From an uncultured Polaribacter sp. (GTDB taxonomy: Bacteria > Bacteroidota > Bacteroidia > Flavobacteriales > Flavobacteriaceae): DNA of 15,118 nucleotides. The stretch lies in the NCBI GenBank assembly GCA_937936695.1, contig CALHCK010000133.1, positions 1-15,118 on the forward strand, given 5' to 3'. The notes under the pieces are model-generated. The model saw nothing but the letters and a program-made list of their open reading frames with translations. It made no database searches and was not told the DNA's origin. Shown in pieces: positions 6,349 through 14,863 of this stretch. The first letter of the stretch is position 1; each line of letters opens with the position of its first letter. Both the position numbers and the translations under genes were made by a program.

Positions 6349-6935
6349 TATTTTTTAATCATTTTAACAAACAATTCTTTACCTTTTCTATTTCCAAAAG
6401 AATTGTAACAAGTCTCCATTTTTTTTATCTCAAAAAAAGGTTCAAAATAATTTATATACTCTTGTTTATTACCTCCAAAAGGAGGTCTATGATCATTTAA
6501 AGGCACATTAAACATCAGTCCAACTAACTTTCCTTTAGATACTAAAATCTCATGCATTTTTTCAACATACTTTGTTCTTAAATTAGGGTTTAAAGCACAA
6601 AAAAAGGTTTGTTCAATTACCAAATCAAAAGTATCATTTAAATCAAAAAAATCTCCATTTATTAATTGATTTTCAGGAAAACTAGGTATTCTATTCTTTA
6701 TGTTAGTTAAAGCCGTTTTAGACAAATCTACCACATAAACATTTTTAAAACCTAGCTGAAATAAATAAATCGCTTCATAAGAATTACCTCCTCCTGGAAT
6801 TAAAATTTTTAATTCTTTGTTTTCTAATTGATCAAAATATGTTTTTAGTGGTGTAGATACTTCTCCTAAATCCCAACCAATGTCATTATTTTTATATCTA
6901 TCGTCCCATACTTTTGCAGACAAATCTATTTCCAT
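6348..6935 (-). CDS. SAM-dependent methyltransferase, thiopurine S-methyltransferase (TPMT)/TehB-like
   Basis: A cytosolic class I methyltransferase of 195 aa. The SAM-binding motif I is ILIPGGGNSYEA (44-55); Asp70 ends the second strand (VYVVDLS), and GDFFDL (94-99) follows. The segments EQTFFCALNPNLR (108-120) and HRPPFGG (149-155), and the N-terminal WDDRYKNNDIGWDLG, are typical of the TPMT-like family, which methylates thiols, halides or selenium/tellurium species in known members. It is the last gene of the efflux operon, only 5 nt after the TolC-like gene, so co-translation is likely. The link to the pump hints at methylation of a toxic small molecule before or alongside export; the substrate is not known. 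Confidence 0.88.
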   Translation of the reverse strand: MEIDLSAKVWDDRYKNNDIGWDLGEVSTPLKTYFDQLENKELKILIPGGGNSYEAIYLFQLGFKNVYVVDLSKTALTNIKNRIPSFPENQLINGDFFDLNDTFDLVIEQTFFCALNPNLRTKYVEKMHEILVSKGKLVGLMFNVPLNDHRPPFGGNKQEYINYFEPFFEIKKMETCYNSFGNRKGKELFVKMIKK

Positions 6936-6940
6936 AATTA

Positions 6941-8263
6941 TTAAAGTTTTATGTTTAAAATATCTCCTGTTAATTGCAATAATTGTAATTCTATTAATTT
7001 AGCATCAAATTTTGCTTTATTTAAGCCTGTTTTTGCACGAAATAAATTTACTTGCGCTTGCCTAAAAACCAATGACGACACTTGCCCTAACTTAAAACGC
7101 TCTTGAGTTCTATTAAAATTATTTTTATTTGTTAACACATTAGTTTCTTGTGCTTTTAAAACAAAAAGTTGATTTTTATAATTGGCCCAAATATTTTTAA
7201 AATTATTTACAACAGCTGCTTTTTGTTGAGCTAACAACACCTTATTATTTTCTATTGCTATTTTAGCATTAGCTACTCTTGTTTTTGTTGTACCTCCATC
7301 AAATAAATTCCATGTTAAATTTACCCCTAGATTTAAACCATTTGCCATAATTTCTGATGCAAATTGAGTAGGAGGGTTAAATCTACTATTCCAATCATAA
7401 GACGCATTTACACCTAAAGAAGGTAAATAATTAGATTTATTTAGTTTTAAATTAAACTCACTAATTGCTACATTTTGCTTGCTTTGTTTTATAGATGTAT
7501 TGTTAACAAGTACTTTATTTTCTAAATCTTTATAATTTAATAATGTATTGTAATTTACATCTGTTTCTACTTGGTATTTAACACCTTTTTCTACACCTAA
7601 AATAATATTTAAATTACGTTTCGCATTTAATAATTGTTGTTGTGCATTTACGTATGTAATACTATCATTATTCACATCTACCTCTGCATTTAAATACGCT
7701 AATTTATCAGATTGCCCATACTCATACTTGTATTTTTCTCTTAACAATCTCTTTTTAGAAATAGCTAATATTTCTTTTAGATTATTAGTATCATCTGTTA
7801 AACGTGCTATCTGAAAATATCCTGTAAACAATTGTAAAAAAACATTTTCTATAGTTTCTTTAGCCTGTAATTCAGACAAATTATAGGTTTCTTTTAATTG
7901 TTGATAGTTGTATTTTCTGCCCAAACCATCAAAAATAATATAGTTTACACCTAAACTTGCATTGTAAGATTTTGTTTCGGCTCCAGTAACTTCTACCGTA
8001 GGTCTTGTAGAGTCTTGAAACGTTACACTTTGATTGTCTCTTCTATAAGTTGCATTAGAGTTTGCTGTTACCGTAGGCAATAATCTACTATTGTAAATAC
8101 TCGCATTATTTTTTGCAATCTCTTGGTTGTTTTTTGCTACAACAATACCAAAATTGTTTTTTAATGTAATTTTTAACGCTTCCTCTTTTGTTAAAATTTC
8201 CTGAGAATAGCCTATACTTATCCACAGAAAAATAAATAGTACGGTTATTTTATTCAATTTCAT
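6941..8263 (-). CDS. TolC-family outer-membrane efflux protein
   Basis: The outer-membrane channel of a tripartite pump. The 440-aa protein has a signal peptide (about 1-20, ending IGYS before Gln21) with no lipobox, then two outer-membrane efflux protein repeats. The internal duplication is visible as matching strand-turn motifs: YIIFDGLGRK at 108-117 and WNLFDGGTTK at 318-327. Long amphipathic helices that form the periplasmic tunnel follow each. Its ATG lies inside the RND gene, overlapping its end by 14 nt, so the two are translationally coupled. The RND and adaptor genes upstream in the operon are the obvious partners. Confidence 0.94.
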   Translation of the reverse strand: MKLNKITVLFIFLWISIGYSQEILTKEEALKITLKNNFGIVVAKNNQEIAKNNASIYNSRLLPTVTANSNATYRRDNQSVTFQDSTRPTVEVTGAETKSYNASLGVNYIIFDGLGRKYNYQQLKETYNLSELQAKETIENVFLQLFTGYFQIARLTDDTNNLKEILAISKKRLLREKYKYEYGQSDKLAYLNAEVDVNNDSITYVNAQQQLLNAKRNLNIILGVEKGVKYQVETDVNYNTLLNYKDLENKVLVNNTSIKQSKQNVAISEFNLKLNKSNYLPSLGVNASYDWNSRFNPPTQFASEIMANGLNLGVNLTWNLFDGGTTKTRVANAKIAIENNKVLLAQQKAAVVNNFKNIWANYKNQLFVLKAQETNVLTNKNNFNRTQERFKLGQVSSLVFRQAQVNLFRAKTGLNKAKFDAKLIELQLLQLTGDILNIKL

Positions 8264-11200
8264 CAGTAAGTCTATTTGGTGTTTTTATTTTTTCTACTTC
8301 ATCATCAAATTTAGCTTCTATAATGGCTCTCTCTACTTCTTCATTTGTTATTTTCTTTCCTGTTTTTAACCATTTTATGGTAACTTTTAAACTATTAGAA
8401 GCTGACAGTAATAAAGGCAACATAATTAATGTTAATAAGGTTGCAATGGTAATACCATATGCTATAGATATTGCCATAGGTATTAAAAACTGGGCTTGCC
8501 TACTTTTTTCAAATATTAAAGGAGCCAAACCAGCAACAGTTGTTAAAGAGGTTAAAAAAATAGCTCTAAAACGAGACTGACCTGCTTTTATAAGCGCATC
8601 ATCAAACTTAAAACCTTCTTTTAAATAACTATTAAATTTACCTATTAAAACCAAACCATCGTTTACCATAATACCTATTAAAGCTATAATTCCTAAAAAA
8701 GATAAAATTCCTATTGAAAAATCATGAATAAAATGCCCCCAAATAACACCAATCATACTAAACGGAATCATGATTATTAATAATATTGGCTGACTGTAAG
8801 AACGAAATGTAAAAGCAATAACAATGTATATTAAAAATAAAATTATAGGACCTACAACACCAATAGAATCTGTGGTTTTTTTAGCTTCTCTATTTTGTCC
8901 TTCATAAATTGGTTTAACTGTTGGATATTTAGCTAATATTGCTGGCATAACAACAGTTTTTATATTCTCTAATATTGCTGTTTCACTTGCTTTTAAATCT
9001 TTTAAATCGGCAGTAATTTGTATTTCTCTTTTTCCTTCTAAATGATTAATAGCAATATCTCCTCTTTCTATTGTATAACTTGCTATTTCTGCAAATGGAA
9101 TTCTATTACCATTAGGAGTTACAATGCGTAAATCGTCTAATTTTTTAATAGAAGATCTATCTTTTTTAGTGTAACGCACCCAAACTTTAATTTCATCTTG
9201 ACCACGCTGAAAACGTTGTGCTTGTATCCCAAAAAAACCTGCACGTATTTGCCCCATAATGGCTTGTAAATTTAAGCCTAACAAATACGCATTTTCTTTT
9301 AGTTGAATTCTAATTTCTTTAATTCCTGCAGGGTCATTATCTGCTACATCTTTTAAGAGTGGATTGTTTTCTAATACTTCTTTTAATTCTCTTTTTACAG
9401 CTTTTAATTCTTTAATATTATTACCTAGTAAAGATACTGCTACTGGGCTACCTCCAAAATTACCTCCAGAACCAAATATTAAGTTTTCTACTCCATACAC
9501 TTTACCTACACGGTCTCTTATAGTATTTGTTATTTCTGGTGATGAAAAATCTCTAGCCTCACCAGGTAATAAATTTACAATTAGTGAAGCATTTGCAGTA
9601 CCGGGTCCTATTTTTTTGATAACGTTTTCTACAACCGATATTTTTCCGGTTTGTTGTTCTGTATATTCTTTATTTACTTCCCATACTTTATCTTCTATTA
9701 CAGAAATAATAGAATCTGTAATTTTCTCATTGGTACCCTGTGGCATATTTAAAGTAACCTGTACCTTATCACTGGCTATTCTTGGAAAAAAAGAACTTTT
9801 TACAATACCACCTTTTAACGCATAAAAACTTATTAAAAATGTGGCTATAAAAACACAAAAAACAAAAAAACTATTTGCTAAAGAAAACCTTAAAAAAGGC
9901 ACGTAATAAGCATCTCTAAATTTAGACAAAAGCTGATCTGCCTTTTTATTAATACCTTTAAAAAAAGCATCTATCCCTTTCTTTTTTACAACAATTCCGT
10001 TTTCTAACCTTTCTCTTTCTAAGGCCTTAGAATGTGCAATGTGGGCGGGTAAAATTATTAATGCTTCTACCAAAGACACACTAAGCGTTAAAAGAACTAT
10101 GGTAGATACTTCTCCAAAAAAACTACCAATTCTACCATCTACAAAAAAGAATGTAGAAAAGGCGATGATAGTAGTTAAAATAGCAGATACTATTGGAGGA
10201 ATTACTTCTAGCGTACCATCTATGGCTGCTTGAATTTTAGATTTCCCTAAATCGTAATAATGATGATAAATATTTTCTCCGATTACGATACCATCATCAA
10301 CCAAAATACCTATTACAATAATCATCCCAAAAAGAGACAATACATTTATGGTAACATCAAACTGTGCAGCAAAAATAAACATCCCAAAAAATGCTACAGG
10401 CAAACCAAAAGCCACCCAAATAGCTAAACGTAAATTTAAAAATAATGCTAAGAAAAAAAGAACTAACAATATTCCTACAATTCCGTTTTCTATTAACAAT
10501 TTTGTTCTACCGTTTAATGTAATAGAAGCATCGCTAGATACATTTAATTGTATGTTTTGTTGTTTCTGATTGTACTCATAAATATATTTTTTAATCTTAT
10601 CTGCAGATGAAATTAAATCTTCGTTATTGGTATTATTTACAGTTATATTTATAGCTAAATTTCCATTATAATACAACCTATTAGGGTTTTCTGACCAAAC
10701 GTCTTTTACCGTTGCTACGTCTTTTAACCTAACAACAGTACCTGTATTAGTGGTTTTAACTACTAAATTTTGTAACTCTAATCCATAATAAAAACGGTTA
10801 TTTGCTCTTATAAGGTAATCTTCTTCTTTTGTTTTTATATTACCACCTGTAATTAATAAATTAGATTTTTTAACTGCATTTGCTACCTCTAAAAACGTAA
10901 TATTAAAAGCTCTTAAATCATTTTCTTGTACTGCTATTTCTATTTCTTCTTCTGGAAACCCAGATATAGTTACCTGAGAAATACCCTCCATACCACGTAT
11001 ATCGTTTTCTATATCTCTGGCATATTGCTTTAAAGATTTTAAAGAAACATTATCTCCGCTTACCGTAAAACTAATAGTGGGTCTTATACTTTCTACCTTT
11101 GCAATAACAGGAGGCTCCATACCTGCAGGAAAAGAAGGCACCCTGTCTACTGCATTTTTTACATCAGATAAAACAACATCTATATCCTTCCCTTTCTCTA

Positions 11201-11486
11201 CCTCTACATTAACATTTGCTGAATTTTCTTTAGAAACAGACACAACTCGCTCTACCCCTACAATACCTTTTAAATTGTCTTCTATTTTTAAAACAACCCC
11301 TTCTTCTATTTCTGCAGGTGATGCACCTGGATACACAAGGTTAATTCTAATTAACTGAGAATCTACTAACGGAAAAAAAGAAGATTTCATACTAAGTGCT
11401 CCGGCCAAACCAAAAACAATAAAAGCAGCAATCATAACATTTACTGCAACAGGGTATTTAATAAAATAGGTAATTATTTTTTTCAT
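8250..11486 (-). CDS. RND efflux pump permease (AcrB/HAE-like)
   Basis: The inner-membrane, proton-driven pump of 1078 aa. It shows the two-fold RND design: TM1 at about 11-31, a first porter domain (about 35-330), a TM2-6 block (about 332-480), an amphipathic linker, TM7 (about 538-557), a second porter domain (about 560-870), and TM8-12 (about 873-1027). TM4 carries the proton-relay pair Asp397-Asp398 (GILVDDGIVIGEN). In TM10 the position of the AcrB relay lysine appears to be Asn942 followed by Asp943 (GIMVNDGLVLIG), and Arg974 (SRFRAIFLTS) matches the TM11 arginine. A charged tail of about 45 residues follows TM12. It sits 2 nt after the adaptor gene and overlaps the TolC-like gene. The drug or metal specificity is not clear; the heavy-metal (CzcA/CusA) type is less likely. 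Confidence 0.95.
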   Translation of the reverse strand: MKKIITYFIKYPVAVNVMIAAFIVFGLAGALSMKSSFFPLVDSQLIRINLVYPGASPAEIEEGVVLKIEDNLKGIVGVERVVSVSKENSANVNVEVEKGKDIDVVLSDVKNAVDRVPSFPAGMEPPVIAKVESIRPTISFTVSGDNVSLKSLKQYARDIENDIRGMEGISQVTISGFPEEEIEIAVQENDLRAFNITFLEVANAVKKSNLLITGGNIKTKEEDYLIRANNRFYYGLELQNLVVKTTNTGTVVRLKDVATVKDVWSENPNRLYYNGNLAINITVNNTNNEDLISSADKIKKYIYEYNQKQQNIQLNVSSDASITLNGRTKLLIENGIVGILLVLFFLALFLNLRLAIWVAFGLPVAFFGMFIFAAQFDVTINVLSLFGMIIVIGILVDDGIVIGENIYHHYYDLGKSKIQAAIDGTLEVIPPIVSAILTTIIAFSTFFFVDGRIGSFFGEVSTIVLLTLSVSLVEALIILPAHIAHSKALERERLENGIVVKKKGIDAFFKGINKKADQLLSKFRDAYYVPFLRFSLANSFFVFCVFIATFLISFYALKGGIVKSSFFPRIASDKVQVTLNMPQGTNEKITDSIISVIEDKVWEVNKEYTEQQTGKISVVENVIKKIGPGTANASLIVNLLPGEARDFSSPEITNTIRDRVGKVYGVENLIFGSGGNFGGSPVAVSLLGNNIKELKAVKRELKEVLENNPLLKDVADNDPAGIKEIRIQLKENAYLLGLNLQAIMGQIRAGFFGIQAQRFQRGQDEIKVWVRYTKKDRSSIKKLDDLRIVTPNGNRIPFAEIASYTIERGDIAINHLEGKREIQITADLKDLKASETAILENIKTVVMPAILAKYPTVKPIYEGQNREAKKTTDSIGVVGPIILFLIYIVIAFTFRSYSQPILLIIMIPFSMIGVIWGHFIHDFSIGILSFLGIIALIGIMVNDGLVLIGKFNSYLKEGFKFDDALIKAGQSRFRAIFLTSLTTVAGLAPLIFEKSRQAQFLIPMAISIAYGITIATLLTLIMLPLLLSASNSLKVTIKWLKTGKKITNEEVERAIIEAKFDDEVEKIKTPNRLTDEIE

Positions 11487-11488
11487 AA

Positions 11489-12607
11489 TTACTTATTATT
11501 TTTATCAATATTTACAATCATTCCGTTAAATGCTCCTGGTAATGTTTGTGTTATAATTTTATCGTTATTTTTTAACCCTTTTACAACTACTGTGTTTTCT
11601 CCAAAATATACAGGAGTAACTTTGGTTAATGTTAAAATACTATCGTGCTTTACGGTATATAAGCCAGTATTATCAACTAATAACTTTCTAGAAACTTCAA
11701 TGGTATTAGGTATTGATTTTGCCAATATATTTGCTTCTAAAAACATGCCTTCTTTTAAATCTTTATGGGCAACATCTATATATACTTTTATTGTTTGAGA
11801 AACTTGATCTACCTTACCATTTACACGTACTACTTTACCTTTATAACTCTTTGTTTTCTCTAAATTAGTTAGCTCTACAATGTTTCCTTTTTTTAATAAA
11901 TCTGCAAATTTTATGTTCATAGCTACTTCCATCTCATAAACATTGGTATCTATAAACTCTCCCAATTTTTGTCCTGCTCTTACTAAAGAACCAGTTGTTA
12001 CTAAAGCTTCTGTTAAAACACCTCTAAAAGGTGCTCTAATTTTATATTTTACCAAGCGTGCTTCTAAATTTTTAACATTATAATAAGCTGATAAAACACC
12101 CCTACCAGAAATAAAATATTTTTCTTTAGTTGAACTAAATTCAGGTAATTTTGCAACTGTTTTATCCATACTAAATGCACGCAAATAAGTATCCCACTTT
12201 TTAAATTCTAACGGATAATCTAATCGAATATCTGGTAAAACACCAGTAATTAAATTGTATAAATTGTTTTTTTGAGACTGTAAACCTGCATAAAATTCAT
12301 TACTATCTACACTTAATAAAACCTCTCCCTTGTTAAAAACAGTTCCTATTTTAAATGCATTATTTGTTGGTTTTAAAACTCCTTGTACTTCAGAAAATAA
12401 TGCTATCTTATTTTTGGCAATTAAATTTCCGCTCACAGATATAACAATAGGTACTTCTTTATTAATAACAGGTTTAACAAAAACAGTTTTTATCGCTTTT
12501 TTAAATTTAGGTGCAGGTTTCTTATTTTTTTTTACCAAATAATTACCTAAAAACACAGCTCCAGCAATTGTTAACAAGCCTAAAACAGCAAGAATTATTT
12601 TCCTCAT
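11489..12607 (-). CDS. Periplasmic adaptor (membrane fusion protein) of the RND pump
   Basis: Links the inner-membrane pump to the TolC-like channel. The 372-aa protein has an N-terminal membrane anchor (about 4-25, no lipobox Cys), the first half of a biotinyl-lipoyl domain (about 55-103, FKIGTVFNKGEVLLSVD), an intervening helical region, the second lipoyl half (about 190-220, YKIRAPFRGVLTE and GSLVRAGQKLGE), a beta-barrel (about 224-300), and a membrane-proximal domain (about 305-372). The middle region is odd: it holds Pro- and aromatic-rich sequence (DIRLDYPLEFKKWDTYLRAF) rather than clean heptads, so the alpha-hairpin may be short or interrupted. It is the first gene of the operon, and a promoter-like TATCTTTG lies 51 nt upstream. 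Confidence 0.93.
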   Translation of the reverse strand: MRKIILAVLGLLTIAGAVFLGNYLVKKNKKPAPKFKKAIKTVFVKPVINKEVPIVISVSGNLIAKNKIALFSEVQGVLKPTNNAFKIGTVFNKGEVLLSVDSNEFYAGLQSQKNNLYNLITGVLPDIRLDYPLEFKKWDTYLRAFSMDKTVAKLPEFSSTKEKYFISGRGVLSAYYNVKNLEARLVKYKIRAPFRGVLTEALVTTGSLVRAGQKLGEFIDTNVYEMEVAMNIKFADLLKKGNIVELTNLEKTKSYKGKVVRVNGKVDQVSQTIKVYIDVAHKDLKEGMFLEANILAKSIPNTIEVSRKLLVDNTGLYTVKHDSILTLTKVTPVYFGENTVVVKGLKNNDKIITQTLPGAFNGMIVNIDKNNK

Positions 12608-12625
12608 AGTTATTGTAGTTGTTCT

Positions 12626-12652
12626 CTATTAAAATAATAAAGAGTTTAATAG
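12626..12652. promoter_or_regulatory. Inverted repeat in the efflux operon leader, candidate operator
   Basis: CTATTAAA (12626-12633) is a perfect inverted repeat of TTTAATAG (12645-12652) with an 11-nt spacer. It lies just downstream of the likely start of transcription and upstream of the adaptor ATG. It could be a regulator binding site or a weak mRNA hairpin. No regulator gene is seen in the window. Confidence 0.3.
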
Positions 12653-12658
12653 CGTTTA

Positions 12659-12666
12659 CAAAGATA
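12659..12666 (-). promoter_or_regulatory. Putative -7 promoter element (TAnnTTTG) for the efflux operon
   Basis: The minus strand reads TATCTTTG, an exact match to the Bacteroidota -7 consensus. It would give a leader of roughly 45 nt before the adaptor ATG at 12607. The -33 region (about 12686-12692) reads GTTTTA, a weak match. Confidence 0.5.
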
Positions 12667-12804
12667 CTTTTTTTAGGTAGGGTATAGTAAAACTTGCTTC
12701 TTATTAGTTTGTTAAAGAAAAGTTATTATTATCAATAAAGCATAAAAATCACTTTTTTTTAGCATCTTTATACTCTTAATTATTTTAAACTAATTTTCTT
12801 TTTT
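12667..12804. other. Divergent intergenic region between efflux operon and acyltransferase operon
   Basis: AT-rich and with no open frame worth calling. It should carry the upstream part of the efflux promoter (minus strand) and the promoter for the acyltransferase-tesB operon (plus strand). I see no exact TAnnTTTG on the plus strand here. Confidence 0.4.
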
Positions 12805-13977
12805 TTGATTTTTTGCAGTAACACAAATAATGCGTTGTTTTTCTCTTCTGTAGATGATATTTCAGAAGAAATTTGGCAATCTTTAAATTGTGAAAACAAT
12901 ATTTATTTTCAACGTGATTTTTTAAAATCCATAGAAAAAAACCATCCTAATATTATTTTCTCTTACATTGTACTACTAGATAAAAACAATCATCCAGAAG
13001 CTTTTGCATCTTTACAAATTGTTAGTTTTTATATGAATGATTTAAAAAAAGATTTTGAACTTTTTTTAACTAAAATAAAAGCTATAGGCAGAAAATTAAG
13101 ACTTATACCCAATAAAAAACCTTTAAAACTATTAATTTCGGGTAATACTTTTGTTAGCGGAGAGCATGGTATTTTTATTAAAGACAACAAAGACAAGCAA
13201 CTAATTATTAAAAAATTAGCAAAGGCAATATTGCATTTTGTAAACTCTAATAGTAAATTAAAAATTGATGCTTTTTTGTTAAAAGACTTTGTTAATGAAT
13301 CTCTTTTTATAACAGATGAGCTAAAAGGTTTTAATTATCACCCATTTTCTGTAGAACCAAATATGCAATTGCAGTTAAGTAATAATTGGCAAAATTTTGA
13401 TGATTATTTAGCTGCAATGAAAACTAAATTTAGGGTAAAGGCACGTAAAGCTTTTAAACAAAGTGCTAATATTAAAATAGAACAAGTAACTCTAAAAAAT
13501 ATAGATGAGCAACTCCCTGAAATGGAAATGCTTTATAAAAAAGTTGCCCAAAATGCAGACTTTAATTTAAGCACTTTTAATTTAAATAGTTACAAAGATT
13601 TAAAACAATACTTAAACGAAAAATACATTTTAAAAACCTATTGGTTAGATGGCAAAATTGTTGGCTTTATTTCTGGTTTAGTTAATAAAAACGAATTAGA
13701 TGCACATTTTGTAGGTATAGATTACCAATTAAATAGGCAGTATGCAATTTATCAAAGAATGTTGTATGATTATATAGAAACTGCAATAGATTTGCAATTA
13801 AAAACAGTTAACTTTGGTAGAACTGCAAGCGAAATTAAAAGCTCTATAGGTGCTGTACCGCAAGATTTAACAATGTACTTACGGCACAAAAAAAGTTTAA
13901 CAAACAAAATTTTAAAACTCTTTTTACAAAAAATACAACCCACACCGTTTAAACAAAAACTCCCTTTTAAAACATAA
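12805..13977 (+). CDS. GNAT-fold acyltransferase (BioF2-like/FemAB-like)
   Basis: A cytosolic protein of up to 390 aa. The C-terminal half (about 195-362) reads as a BioF2-like/GNAT_6 acetyltransferase domain: MKTKFRVKARKAFKQS, then LDGKIVGFISGLVNKNELDAH, and the closing VNFGRTASEIKSSIGA, which is characteristic of this group. The N-terminal half (FFSSVDDISEEIWQSL and following) looks like the first, degenerate lobe typical of these two-lobed proteins. The start is uncertain: only TTG codons are available in frame, at 12805 and 12835; the latter would give MFFSSVDDISEEIW and is equally plausible. TesB follows after 8 nt, so the two are probably co-transcribed. The acceptor substrate is unknown. 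Confidence 0.85.
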   Translation: MIFCSNTNNALFFSSVDDISEEIWQSLNCENNIYFQRDFLKSIEKNHPNIIFSYIVLLDKNNHPEAFASLQIVSFYMNDLKKDFELFLTKIKAIGRKLRLIPNKKPLKLLISGNTFVSGEHGIFIKDNKDKQLIIKKLAKAILHFVNSNSKLKIDAFLLKDFVNESLFITDELKGFNYHPFSVEPNMQLQLSNNWQNFDDYLAAMKTKFRVKARKAFKQSANIKIEQVTLKNIDEQLPEMEMLYKKVAQNADFNLSTFNLNSYKDLKQYLNEKYILKTYWLDGKIVGFISGLVNKNELDAHFVGIDYQLNRQYAIYQRMLYDYIETAIDLQLKTVNFGRTASEIKSSIGAVPQDLTMYLRHKKSLTNKILKLFLQKIQPTPFKQKLPFKT

Positions 13978-13985
13978 AAAAGCTT

Positions 13986-14849
13986 ATGAAAAACAGTAAC
14001 GATTTAATAGCGCTTTTAAACTTAAAAGATTTAGGCAACCAAAATTACAGTGGCAATAGTTATACTATTGGTAGCCCTCATGTTTTTGGCGGACAAGTAG
14101 TTGCTCAAGCCATAAATGCAGCCTACAGAACCATAATTAAAACACGATTTTTACACTCTTTACACTCTTATTTTTTAGAAGCCGGAGATTTATCAAAACC
14201 TATTAATTATCATGTTGCAAATGTAAGAGATGGTGGTAGTTTTTCTACAAGAAGAGTTACTGCTAGTCAAAACGGAAAAACAATTTTTATTTTAGCTGCT
14301 TCTTTCCATCAAAAAGAAGACGGTTTTGAACATCAAACTACATTTAACCCTGATATAAAACAACCAGAAGAGCTGTTTAGTTGGGATGATATGTTACAAC
14401 AGATGGGAGCTTTTTTACCTACATCTATAAAATCTTTTTTAAGTATTGATAGACCTATTGAATTTAAACCTATTAGAATGCCTAATCCTTTACAGCCCGA
14501 AAATCTTCCTCCTATTGAGCAAGTTTGGTTTCGATTAAAAGGGGATAAACAACAATTAGATTATCGTACTAAACAACAAATTTTATCATATATATCTGAC
14601 TATAACGTTTTAAACGCAGCTTTTAATCCTAATGCAAGTAAATACAATTTTAACAACACACAAACTGCTAGTTTAGATCACTCTATGTGGTTTTTTAGGG
14701 ATTTTAATTTTGATGATTGGATGTTATTTTCTGCTGAATCTCCTAATACATATGGTGCAAGAGGACTAGCTAAAGGAAATATTTTTACAAGAAACGGAAA
14801 ACTAATTGCTTCTTTTGCACAAGAAGGTTTACTAAGACCAAAAAACTAA
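13986..14849 (+). CDS. tesB: Acyl-CoA thioesterase II (TesB family)
   Basis: Hydrolyses acyl-CoA to free fatty acid and CoA in the cytosol. The 287-aa length and double-hotdog layout match the family: the first hotdog includes HVFGGQVVAQAINAA and RDGGSFSTRRV, the second includes LDHSMWFFRDF, DDWMLFSAESP and GARGLAKGNIF. By comparison with E. coli TesB (Asp204/Thr228/Gln278) and human ACOT8 (Asp/Ser/Gln), the triad here should be Asp205 (SYISDYN), Ser229 (ASLDHSMW) and Gln279 (SFAQEGLLR). The nucleophile-position residue is Ser rather than Thr, as in ACOT8. It is flanked by an acyltransferase gene 8 nt upstream and an SdpI-like gene 14 nt downstream. Confidence 0.95.
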   Translation: MKNSNDLIALLNLKDLGNQNYSGNSYTIGSPHVFGGQVVAQAINAAYRTIIKTRFLHSLHSYFLEAGDLSKPINYHVANVRDGGSFSTRRVTASQNGKTIFILAASFHQKEDGFEHQTTFNPDIKQPEELFSWDDMLQQMGAFLPTSIKSFLSIDRPIEFKPIRMPNPLQPENLPPIEQVWFRLKGDKQQLDYRTKQQILSYISDYNVLNAAFNPNASKYNFNNTQTASLDHSMWFFRDFNFDDWMLFSAESPNTYGARGLAKGNIFTRNGKLIASFAQEGLLRPKN

Positions 14850-14863
14850 TAACACTACCTACT

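Noticed and set aside
9364..9825. 153-aa open frame on the plus strand
   Set aside because: It is antisense to the RND pump gene, whose protein is clearly real across this stretch; no family features seen.
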